A stretch of 64,000 bases of DNA from Anarhynchus alexandrinus (taxonomy: Eukaryota; Chordata; Aves; Charadriiformes; Charadriidae), in the NCBI GenBank assembly GCA_008711295.1, contig VUYV01000003.1, forward strand, positions 6,997,480-7,061,479, given 5' to 3'. Positions 50,097-59,838 of the stretch are shown here, piece after piece. The number at the start of each line of letters is the position of its first letter. Position 1 is the first letter of the stretch. Position numbers and translations under genes: made by a program. The notes beneath the pieces were generated by a model. It did no database searches and was not told where the DNA came from. It saw only the letters and a program-made list of their open reading frames with translations.

Positions 50097-52284
50097 GTGA
50101 CAGTGAGAAAGGGCTACCAGCAGGTATCCCCTTTGTCTTCATTTTTTGTTCTGTGACTTTATTTTGCCACTTTGCTTTCAGTTTAGTAAACAACACTTTA
50201 ACCTCTACTTTGCCAGAATAAACTCACTGTTTTCATTTTTTGGCTTATTTAGCATTCACAGCATTGCAAAGAAAACTGGCAAACTGGAGATGCTTTTGTT
50301 TCTGCAGAGGCAATCAGTCCAAAAAAACCACTCTGAATGCCTGCAATCAAAGATAAATTTGGGAATCTCAGAGGTAAGTTTGATATAAGGATTAAACGTT
50401 CTGTTTGATATCTGGCAGCCAGGATAGGGGGAGAAATCTGCCTCAAAGATTATCTCCTAGCTCCTGCCAGGAGTCAGCATTTGAAAGTGTGAGTTTGCAA
50501 AACCCCATACAAGTGTAGAAGCTCTAGCTAGCTTCTGCCCAGTGTCAACATAAAGATATAAAACAAAAGCAAGCACTTAAATGACAATTAGAATCAACAT
50601 TCTCTTTGAATCAGTTCTTTTCCTGAAGGCGTAAAGGTTGAGTCTATATATTACCCATTATCGGGAAGAGAAAAGGAAATACTTCCAAATTTCCCAGTTT
50701 TATTAAATGATGGGTCAGTATGTATCATTCAGAAATTTGTTCAGCTTACTTGACATTGTTTGCCTTGACAGAATATTTATCATCTGCATCTAGCTCTGTT
50801 AGAGTTGGTTGAGTTTGGGGTTTATCGCTTTGTTTTGGTTTTGTTTGTGGGTTGTTTTTTTTTAAATGTATTTACCTGCAACTTGATTTCACATCTCTGT
50901 GTCTGTATATATTCCATGCCAGTGATGTGGAAGGTAGAATTGTGTTAAAAGCATAGGTGGGTGAACAAGTCCTTCCTGCTTGGCCTGCTGTCCCAAAATG
51001 TTACTATGGAAACCATCAAATTCTGTCTTTCTACCAAGTATATAAGCACATTTAAGAAGAAAGAAAAAAAATCCACACCAGCCCAACACTCTTTGCTAGT
51101 CTATTTTCATGTCTGTAAGAATTAAGTTTCCGCTACAGAAAATCCTTTCACTTGGCATAAATGAAATTCAATCAACAGTTCACAGTGAACACTGGGAGAT
51201 AGAGATGGTCAATGGATAAATTACACTTGCTATAACCAATTGTCCTATGTTCAGTCTTACATATTTGGGTCAATAGATTGCTTAATCATAGAGGAAGTAA
51301 GCTTTGAAAAAAAGCCAAGGTTTTTGCATGGCTTCTCAGGACCTGGGAAATGTTAAACTCTGGAGAAAGAGAACAGAACAAAACCACAAAAAACTTTTAA
51401 ACTTTAAACAACATCCTTTTTTAGTTTTAATCATCTTTTATATCTTCATATTTGTAAACCTGCATTTTCTTAACTTCCCTCGATCCAATAATTTGCTTCC
51501 TGAATTTCAAGAAGTATATTTGCAAGGTATGTATTATATTTCTCCTACTTCCACTTTATGATATTCACCAAATATCTACCAGCTATTTTTATGTTATGGC
51601 CTCTTTCAGAAGGTTTTCTTTATTAAAAAAGAGTGCAAGAAGTTTTAGTGAATCTTCTTGTTCTTTAATGAGATGAGAAAGACTTATCTGGGAGACGAGT
51701 TTTATTGAACCACTGAAAAATATTTAATGACTTCTACTTTTTTGTTTTCTTGCATCTACCCATTTTTTAAGTTCACCATTTTTGCTGCAGGTGACTGTCC
51801 CCAAACTAGATGTGCTTTTCAGCTGCTTTGGTGTAAAGTCTGTCAACTTTCTGTATACTGCCTCCACCAGCTGATTAGACTAAGACATAATCTCTGTTCT
51901 CTATATCTAGCTATAGATTAACTTTCACATATATGTTCTCTGTTGAAAAATTCTTTGGGGAGTGGAGGTGATCCTTTCAGGCAAAGTTGTGCAAAAGAAT
52001 TTTGGACTGATAATTAACTTCCACAGCACAATTTGCTGATCTGATCTGTTAAGGGATGACAGTGAAATAGAAAGATTCACTTCTTTTTTACCTCAATTGA
52101 GGCTGCAAGACTAAAAATTGAACTAATAATCAGATAAATTTTTATTTTATCTAGTCTAGAAATACTAGAGCAATAATCTGTCATATAAGTCTGGAACTTT
52201 CAATCATTGAGAGATGACAAGGCAGTCCTAATGATTTTCTTTTTTTTTTAATTGTAGTAAAGACTTTTTTACATTTTATTTTAG
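50097..52284. other. Unique AT-rich DNA with one exon-like segment
   Basis: At 50318-50383 a 66-base open segment lies between TTTTGTTTCTGCAG and GAG|GTAAGT, good acceptor and donor matches, encoding 22 residues without a stop. Such pseudo-exons are frequent in vertebrate DNA. Nothing else is recognised apart from T-rich tracts. Confidence 0.35.
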
Positions 52285-52459
52285 AGCTCTAACTCTGCAA
52301 TGGCAAGCAGTGATGGTGATTAAGTCTGCAGAGTACCTGCACGTCCAGGTAAGGAGAAATGTGAGAAAATGAGTTTCAGCTCACCCCTAAATAAAATGTT
52401 TTCTTTTTTACTTCCTTTCACAGCATTTCAAACCACCAGATGCACCAGAAGGAATGGAA
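52285..52459 (+). other. Two adjacent exon-like segments in matching phase
   Basis: Segment 1 (52285-52348, 64 bases) follows ACATTTTATTTTAG and ends CCAG|GTAAGG. Its open frame, entered after one base, includes LQWQAVMVIKSAEYLHVQ. Segment 2 begins at 52424 after CTTCCTTTCACAG and continues in the same phase with HFKPPDAPEGME, followed by a weak donor (GAA|GTAAAG). The 75-base gap is near the minimum for a vertebrate intron. I do not recognise the protein. The LTR at 52528 starts shortly after, so any gene here would be interrupted. The segments may equally be a chance arrangement. Confidence 0.17.
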
Positions 52460-52527
52460 GTAAAGTACCCCCAAAGTGGAGTTGTTAATCTATCTGAAAA
52501 GTTTTCTTCAAGTTGTAATTGTAATGT

Positions 52528-53255
52528 TTGTGGTGCATTGATGCTGCCTGGCTGTCAGACACCCACTCAGCTGCTCTCTCACACCCCCTTCTCAACAGGA
52601 TGGGGGAGAAAATGTTATGGAAAAGCTCATGGGTCAAGATAAAAACAGGGGCATCACTTACCAATTACTGTCATGGACAAAACAGATTCAGTTTGCTGAA
52701 TATTAATTTAATTTATTGCTAATTAAAATTAAGTTGGATGGTGAGAAACAGACAAGATCTAAAATACCTTCTCTAACATCCCCCACCCCTTTTTCCCAGG
52801 ATCAACTTCACTCCATCATCCCCGACTTCTTGACCTCCTCCCCCACTGAGCAGCGCAGGGGATGGGCAATGGGGGGCTGCGGTCAGTCCACGGCAGCTCC
52901 TCTCCGCCACCGCGGTTTCCTCTCGCTGCTCTCCCGCTCCAGCCCGGGCCCTTCCCAGGGGCTGCAGGGAAACACCTGCCCCGCCGGGGTCTGTCCCTGC
53001 CAGGGCCGCCGGGGCACCTCTGCGGGGGCGCCTGGAGCACCTCCTGCCTTCGTCCTGCTCTCCCCTCGGGGCTTGCAGGGCTGTTTCTCCCCCGGTTTCC
53101 TTCAGCCCTGGCTGCCGGGCAGCGCTTTGCCCTTTCTGACACAGGCTTTCCCCGCGGCGCCCGCCCATGGCTGAGGGGCTCAGCTGTGCCCTGCGGTGGG
53201 GCCGTTGGAGCCGGCGGGAACCGGCTGTGTCCGTCACAGGGCAGCCCAGCTTTCC
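52528..53255 (+). mobile_element. GC-rich ERV LTR (solo, degraded)
   Basis: Blocks occur in the order of a common bird endogenous-retrovirus LTR: CTCTCACACCCCC, GGATGGGGGAGAAAATG, CATGGGTCAAGATAAA, CACTTACCAATTACTGTCATGG, AACAGATTCAG, then ATTAATTTAATTTATTGC and GGATGGTGAGAAACAGACAA. A GC-rich 3' half follows (GAGCAGCGCAGGGGATGGG, GGGGCGCCTGGAGCACCTCC and ACCGGCTGTGTCC). It is a relative of the LTR at 15711 but a different subtype. No internal retroviral sequence is present, so it is probably a solo LTR. Several overlapping long open frames in the GC-rich half (up to 186 codons) reflect a scarcity of stop codons and are not genes. Confidence 0.88.
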
Positions 53256-53660
53256 AGCCATAGGGTTATTCCTCCTTGGTGTAGGACTTTGCATTTCCAT
53301 TTGTTGAACTTGATAGGGCTTCCATCTGCCCATTTTTTCAGCCTGTCAATGTGCTTCTGGATAGCAGCATAACCATGCGGCATTATCAACCACTCCTCCC
53401 AGTGTTGTATTGTCTGGAGACTTGCTGAGTGTGCACTATCCCATCATCCTGGTTGCTAACAAAGATGTTAAACAGTATTGGCCCCAATATCAACCCCTGG
53501 AGGACATCACTAATGACTAGCCTCCAGCTGGACTTTGTGCCACCGCCCACAAAAGTTTGAGGTTAGCAGTTGAGCCAGATTTCATTCCACCTCATTGTCC
53601 ACTTATCTAGTCTGTGCTTTATCAGGTTGTTAATGAGGATGTTATGTGAGACAGTGACAG
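53256..53660 (-). mobile_element. CR1 LINE fragment, reverse-transcriptase region
   Basis: On the minus strand the translation includes DVLQGLILGPILFNIF, matching the CR1 reverse-transcriptase block 'GVPQGSVLGPvLFNIFIND', followed by VSNQDDGI. The plus-strand text shows the standard reverse-complement anchors: GTAGGACTTTGCATTTCC, TTGTTGAACTTGATAGGGCT, AACAAAGATGTTAAACAGTA and CAACCCCTGGAGGACATCAC. The catalytic F/YADD block is not intact here, and stops and frameshifts break ORF2. The fragment is truncated at both ends and directly adjoins the LTR. Confidence 0.93.
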
Positions 53661-54010
53661 GTTGGTCCCCAGCCTCTTTCTGCAGAGAAGTGACATTTAG
53701 GATTCCTAGTGATGAAGCTGGGGCTGAATGGAATTGACATGAGGGATGGGTAGAGGTCTTGGTTTTACAATATTGCTGCAAAGTTATTAATATAGCACCT
53801 TCAAATTTTTGTGCATGTGACTGTGAAACTAAAATTAATTAATTTTGTAGTTACATCAGTTAAATAAAAGTTATTATGATGATCTTATATACAAAGTACC
53901 CCCTTACTGAAAAGCTGAAGACATTGTAGGTGTTCATATAAACACGATTAAAACAGTAAATTTGTAATAAAAAAAATCTACTTCATTAAAAATCAACAGT
54001 TTGATTACAT
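53661..54010. other. Unique DNA, no feature recognised
   Basis: The first ~100 bases may be the decayed continuation of the CR1, but no anchor could be matched. The remainder is AT-rich unique DNA. Confidence 0.4.
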
Positions 54011-54112
54011 TTTTATATATAATATGTAGTATGTAGTATGTAATATAATCTATTATATAATGAAATACAATTTATTATATAATATAATATATATTTTTAT
54101 ATATATATACAC
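54011..54112. repeat. AT-rich tract, (TA)-rich with TAGTATG units
   Basis: Over 100 bases of almost pure A/T including TATATATATA runs, ATATAATATAATATATAT and three tandem GTAGTAT-like units. It is typical AT-rich low-complexity DNA. Confidence 0.9.
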
Positions 54113-54177
54113 AATACCTCCAGTGTAAAAGACAATGTGAAGACTGGTGAGCAGGATACACAAAGTCTCAAACAAAA

Positions 54178-54620
54178 TCACTGTGGCTTGGTCCTGTCAC
54201 CCACATAAGGCATCCAATCAATTACAGGATTTCTTTCTATTAAAAAGTGAAGTGCTTTTACCTGTACTGCCACTGAGTAACTTGAAATTGCACGAGTAAA
54301 TCTGCCAGTGTGATACATAGACCACAGTGGAGCATCCACACCAGGATGAACCTCCCTAGGGACCCAATCCAAAATCCTGCGCAAGCAGCAGAAGGATTCC
54401 TGAAGTTTTTGGATTAGATCCGTTTGAGGTACTTGGTCTGTAATATGTGATGTCATGTTTGTGGTGACAGAGGAGAAATTAGTTTTTCCTTTGAACACTT
54501 TTTTTCTGTGTAGGTGGCACCACACAGCATTTTTTATTTGGGGCAGGGATTGACTTCAGCAGTTTTATTATTACAGTGTACACAATCTTCCACAGACTTC
54601 CAATACCTTTACAGTAAAAG
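54178..54620 (-). other. Unidentified protein-like open frame, possible pseudogene
   Basis: A minus-strand frame of 115 codons (54525-54178) reads unlike the surrounding chance frames. It has five tryptophans and segments such as LRRILDWVPREVHPGVDAP and LIERNPVIDWMPYVGDR. Upstream, in another frame (about 54610-54545), YWKSVEDCVHCNNKTAE-VNPCPK is open. A single frameshift in an A-run (54531-54536) would join it to the main frame, giving a Cys-rich start (C-x2-C ... C ... C). A T-rich tract ending CTGTAAAG precedes it, a weak acceptor. I recognise no family. Candidates are a decayed gene exon, a transposon coding scrap or chance; a frame of this length is not statistically surprising alone. 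Confidence 0.22.
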
Positions 54621-55794
54621 AAAATTATATTATCCACAACTGGTTAGAACTGTGTGAAACTCATCACTTTCTATTCAAACACTAGTGCCAAATCTTTCAT
54701 ATAGTTAAACATACAACCATGAGATTTTCTTAGTATTTTAAGTTCTGGGTTCAATGTAAATTAAAAAAAAAAAACACAACACCCAAAAGCTAAACAAAAA
54801 AAAAAAGTCCTATGAATTTCCCACTATTTTATCCCAAAATTATAAATCAGTTATTTAGGGATATTGTTAGCTAAATCTAGCCCATATTTGAGATTAGCAA
54901 TTAAAACTTTGCAGAGTTTTACTGCTGGGTTTGTTCTGCAACAGACTGTGGAACAGTACTGCTTTGACATTTCTGTATCTAATTTTCCAAGAGAAAGAAA
55001 CTCTACAGGCCTTACTGATAATACACTAGATCAAACTGAAAATTATTGATGGCATAGGACGAAAAACTATGTTCACCAAGTGCTAACCTAGGAAATCTAA
55101 TACTTGTGAAACTTTGGCAAACTATTTTGAACTAGTAACAAAAATCCACATAGAGTTGCCATGTCTTACTTTGAAGGGTCTGTCCTTCCTTCAAATGCAC
55201 ACACAAAATGCATCTGTCCTCTCTTTCCCCACCTCTTCCTCCTCTTTCTTCCTTTAGTGAGTAAATATTCATAAACACATTCTTCCTCAGAACATATCAG
55301 CTCTCACACCTTCTCTCATACCAAAAGTTTCATACTGGCAGGAAGGCTTTCAAACTGAATGCATAGCTTTGCTCTAACCCAATGTAGGTGTGTCTTACAA
55401 GGCACAGTAGCCATTCAGATATTTTTAAGAAAATATCCCTAATGCGGTCATATTTTATGAAGAGATAAATGGATTCATTCTGTATTAGTGAATAATGTTG
55501 TGGAACAAGGTTATACCATGAAGTTACATGAAGAATCATAAAATCTCAGACAGTGGATGCTGTATGGGAAAGCCCAAGCTGTTGTTGATGACAGCTGAGA
55601 TATTGCTGTTGACTCTGTTTTCTGCAGTGACTTAAGCAAACATAAGTTATATAAATCTGCAGTTTGACTGATCTCCTGTTAAGGTTGTACAGTTAAAACT
55701 TCTTTAAAAAATCAGCTAAAATACTCATCATAAATCAGCCAAAATGTTGTTCATAATGATCTTAACATATGAAAATTGAGTCAGCAACCCTTCA
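54621..55794. other. Unique AT-rich DNA, no feature recognised
   Basis: Only A-rich runs (54762-54775, 54796-54807) and a TC-rich patch at 55215-55256 were seen. Confidence 0.45.
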
Positions 55795-55919
55795 GGTATT
55801 TAAAAGATGAGTAGATGCAGTGTTTAGGGATGTGGTTTAGTGGTGGACTTGGTAGTGTTAGTTTAAGAATTAAAGGTCTCTTCCAACCTAAAAGATTTTA
55901 TGATTCTAAGATTCTATGA
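55795..55919 (+). mobile_element. CR1 LINE 3' end
   Basis: The blocks GGTATTTAAAAGATGAGTAG, then AGGGATGTGGTTTAGTGG, TGGACTTGGTAGTGTTAG and AAAGGTCTCTTCCAACC are followed by a degenerate tail ATGATTCTAAGATTCTATG. It is the same CR1 subfamily type as at 30771, but shorter and lacking the TTGGACTTGATGATC block except for a remnant. Confidence 0.92.
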
Positions 55920-58846
55920 AAATGTAAAGAAAAGCAACACAGCCTATGACCATACGAAATAGGATAATTTTTAGCTTCATTCCCCAAGGCTAAAGGATTA
56001 ATAGCTTAAGTATCATGGAAAAAAAAAAAATTCTCACCATATTTGATAAAACAAATTGTTATTGCCTGCTGATTCTTCTAGCATTTCTGATCTTTCCTGA
56101 AGTTTTCTTTTTTTCTTTTTAAAAGAGTATAAAATGTAAATGCTTTAATATCAGTTTCCTTTGAAGATCTCCTACCTTCCTCTTCCCAAAATCTCTACTG
56201 TACTTCTCCCAAATGGATATCACCACTAGCTTTTCAAAAGCCATCTTTAGTGTCACTCTACTGTGCATCTTGATTTATTTAATTTTTGCATTAACAGCAA
56301 CAACCTTGGATTGAGTGTATTATTTTATGCTTTTCGTGTTCCAAATCAACCTGTTTTCTGTGCATGTCCTGGCGGGAGTAGAAACATTAGATGTTGTGTC
56401 TGCCAAGGAGTAATAAGATTTGAATTCCATTTTTAAAAGGCTCTAATGATTAGATGCTTTGATACTTAGAGGGGTGTCTAGTACAAAACAAATGTTTACT
56501 AATTATTACTATGAAGCTTCATTAGATTCACTAATTCACTGCCATGATCTGGAGGAATTTATTCAGCTGTTAATTTCATTTTGGCTCTTGTCTTTTTTAG
56601 TCACATAGTCAAACTACATTTTAGAAGACTGCACTTTCTGAATGAAAAAAAAAAAAATATAAATCAACATAAATAACAATACCAGTGAGGGTTGGGGTTT
56701 TTTTGTGCACATAAGTGTGGTTCAGCATTTCAATGGTATTTCAAAGTAAAATGTGTAAAAATGTAAAAAATGTTACAGTTAAGTGTTAACAAGAATAATT
56801 CATTAAAATGAAACTATTCAGTTCACTTCTGAAAAGAAAAAAGTTCTACCTTCACAGTTACTCAAAAATGAACTGTAGGGAAATTGATTTGAAGCTTAAA
56901 AGTAAAGTATTATTTTAAAAAGAAGAGAGATGTCTTTCCTAAAGCCAGATCCAGTAAGGTACTTAATCCCTTGCATAATTTTCAGCTCATGATTAATTCT
57001 GCTGTAGTTTAATGATTGCAAAATCATATGACTGAAGTTTAAACACAAGATTATGTATATTTTTGGTGAATAAAAATCCATCTTTTTGTTTTTCCTTTTA
57101 AAAAAATGCTTAAGTAAGACTTTACTACTCAAGTAAGACTTTAATCTTACTTTTCTTTTGTACCAAATTAGGAAGGTTTTAATTTTTTTTTCCCCCTAGA
57201 ATTACAGATCTTTTAAAACTAAACACCCTAAAATACATTCTTTTTTCTCATGAACTACCAAACCCATCAGTCTTCCTGGTACTGTGATATATCATTGTGT
57301 TTTCTAACATAAAGTTGATAAGTAAATAGAGTGTGCAAACATTCAAATCATTTGTGGGACTGGTATAGAACTACTTTTCATAAACAGAAGTATACTACCA
57401 ATTAATTTTCTTAATAAACAATTCTAAATAAGTAGCTACAAGAAATATGACAGTTTGGAAATCCTTTTCCAGAAAATATTCCATGAAAGGAAGAAAAGTG
57501 TATCATCTTTCATCTTATTTTCTTTTTTTATATATATTCTTCCTGCAAATATCTTGATATGTGGTTTACAAAACAATCTTTCTCATTATTAAACAGGTAG
57601 CTATCAAGTGGATAGTGAAATTCCTTCCAAAGTTTCTTTTATTTAAGTGTACAACTTAGAAATTAAATGCGTAGGTTTTTTTTTACCAGAAACCCAGATT
57701 TTTCGTGCTCTAATTATTTTAATTAAGATTTTTCCATTACTACCTGGCTTGCATTTATGTTTTCCATTTTCATTCACTTTATCTTGCAACAGAGATTTCT
57801 TATCTGTTATTACACTTATACAAGCTAATAAACTTGTTCATTCGTAGCCTTTAGATTGATTTTCTCCTCTACCGATTTCATATAAAGGTATAGGACTATA
57901 CAGATATGGCTTAGACAGATACAGGAGAAAGTTTCTGAGGCCTGGCTGTTTGCATTTTCCAGGCAAAGCCATTAAGAACAAAGATAAGAAACTTCCTTTA
58001 AAATTGACACACCTACCCCAAAAATCACAGTGGCTGTATTTTTAAAAAGCTGGTAAAGAAAAAAAGTCGGACAAATCAAGAGTCCTGTTTCCATCATAGT
58101 GTATAAATTTTATATTAAACAACCAAAAGATTATCCTGAAATTCATCCTGTATTTCTCATTTCCTTAATAAAAACTAAATTGAAAAATAGGAAATATGGC
58201 TTTGAACCTTCTCAGTGTGAAAATAGCCTAGATTTTATAATTCCAACTTCCTGAGTGGGTTCAAAACTCTGAACTATCACATAAAATGTAAGTGGTGCCA
58301 TGAACATTGACATAATAGTTCTTTCAGCAGCCATATTTTGGAACAGATAAAACAAGCTCAAGCTTTGTTCCATTCCTTGAAATCCTAAATTGAAAAAATT
58401 GTGGCTCTGCACTCCGATATCAGGCACCTAAACTCTAAGATAATTTCCTGTTAGCTGCCTGGCTGCTTTCTACTCAGTGTGAACGTGGTTTTAAGGCTGT
58501 TCTGCAAAGGGTCTTGATTCTTTACACACACTATGCAGTAAACCCAGGCATATATCTTCAGGTTTCGCATTGTTCTTTATGGACAAGGCAGATAGTTAGG
58601 TGCCTGCAAGTGCCTTAGCCTTTTATTGGCTTTAATTGCTGAGGGCCTTTTGAGGATGCTATTTTGTGCCAAAAAAACATTTGATTGTGTCCTTCAGTAT
58701 TTTACAAAGAATTTTCTCCAAAATTCAGGTCTTTTCAGTCCTGCATGGAAATATTTTTTCTATCAGTCTGATAAAAGGCCTGTGCCGCTTACTAAGAAAG
58801 CTCTTGCTTCATCCCCCGCCTTAGTATCATAGGTCATTAATTGACA
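55920..58846. other. Unique AT-rich DNA, no gene recognised
   Basis: Nothing recognisable beyond homopolymer tracts and a small direct repeat (AAGTAAGACTTTA) at 57112-57145. Confidence 0.45.
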
Positions 58847-59466
58847 AATCATAGAATGATAAAATCATAGTATACAAGGTTGGAAGGGATGTCAAGGATC
58901 ATCTGGTGCAAACATTCTTGGCAAAAGCACGGTTTAGACAAGGTGGTCCAACAGCCTATCGAGCCGAATCTGGAACATGGTGATAAGGTCTTCCGTAAGC
59001 CTTCTTTTCTCAAGGCTGAACAAACCCAGTTCTGTCAGCCTTTCCTCATATGTCAGGCTTCCCAGTCCTTTGGCCATCTTTGGTCATAGAGTGCAATAAT
59101 GACTTCTTTATCTCGGCTGGTGATGCCCTTGTTGATGCAACCCAGCATCCTGCTGGCTTGCTTTGCCATAGCAGCACGTTGTTGACTTATACAGAGCTTG
59201 TTGTCTACCAGGACCCCCAAGTCTCTTTCCACAGAGCTGCTCCCCAGCCAGGTAGATGCCAGCCTGTGCTGCACTCCTGGATTATGTTTTCCCTGGTGCA
59301 AGACCTTACACTTGCTCTTCTTGAACTTTATTGGTTATTGTTTGCCCGCTGTTCCAGCTTATCCAGGTCCTCTTGCAGGGTGGTTTTCCCTTACAAAGTG
59401 TCCACTTCCCCACTCAGTTTGGTGTCATCAGCAAACTTCGTCAGGGTACACTTGATCCTATCAAAT
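58847..59466 (-). mobile_element. CR1 LINE, end of reverse transcriptase to 3' end
   Basis: This is the best-preserved coding CR1 segment in the window. On the minus strand, from 59452, the translation LTKFADDTKLSGEVDTL contains the reverse-transcriptase catalytic FADD box. Then LQEDLDKLEQRA follows and, after a frameshift, LGSSSVERDLGVLVDNKLC, SQQRAAMAKQASRMLGCI and SRDKEVIIALY, all classic CR1 ORF2 carboxy-terminal blocks. The 3' untranslated end follows down to 58847, where the tail appears as AATCATAGAATGATAAAATC in plus orientation. It is 5'-truncated inside the reverse-transcriptase domain. An internal deletion is likely, because the usual block between 'LY' and the 3' end is shortened. 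It is non-functional. Confidence 0.96.
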
Positions 59467-59675
59467 ATGTTTGGTAACTTCACTGGTTGAACTATGTAGT
59501 CTAAGCTGATTTCTGAACATTTTAGTGCAAGTAGAATTTGAGTAGATGTTGAATGTTAAGCAACTTAATATAGAAATATGTACATTCAGTGTCTAGTCGA
59601 ACATGGCCATCTGTAAAAGTGTCTCAGCCACAGTCAGTAGGTTTTGTCAATGAGTCTATGGGCTTGGAAATCTAC
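59467..59675. other. Short unique spacer
   Basis: About 200 bases of unique sequence between the CR1 5' truncation point and the purine tract; no feature recognised. Confidence 0.45.
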
Positions 59676-59706
<31 letters not shown>

Positions 59707-59838
59707 AAAAAGAAAAAGAAAAAGAAAAAGAAAAAGAAAAAGAAAAAGAAAAAGAAAAAGAAAAAGAAAAAGAAAAAGAAAAAGAAAAAGAAAAAGAAAA
59801 AGAAAAAGAAAAAGAAAAAGAAGAAAAAAGGAGAAAAA
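59676..59838 (+). repeat. (GAAAAA)n microsatellite in a 163-base purine tract
   Basis: Starting as GAGAAAGAGAAAGAAA-type units, the tract becomes a nearly perfect hexamer AAAAAG array from about 59711 to 59821 (18-19 copies). It ends with AAGAAAAAAGGAGAAAAA. Not a single pyrimidine occurs across 163 bases. The Lys/Glu-rich and Phe/Leu-rich open frames through it are repeat translations, not proteins. Confidence 0.97.

Noticed and set aside
52773..53333. Several overlapping long frames (108-186 codons) on both strands
   Set aside because: They lie in the GC-rich half of an LTR where stop codons are scarce; translations are Pro/Gly/Arg-rich and not protein-like.
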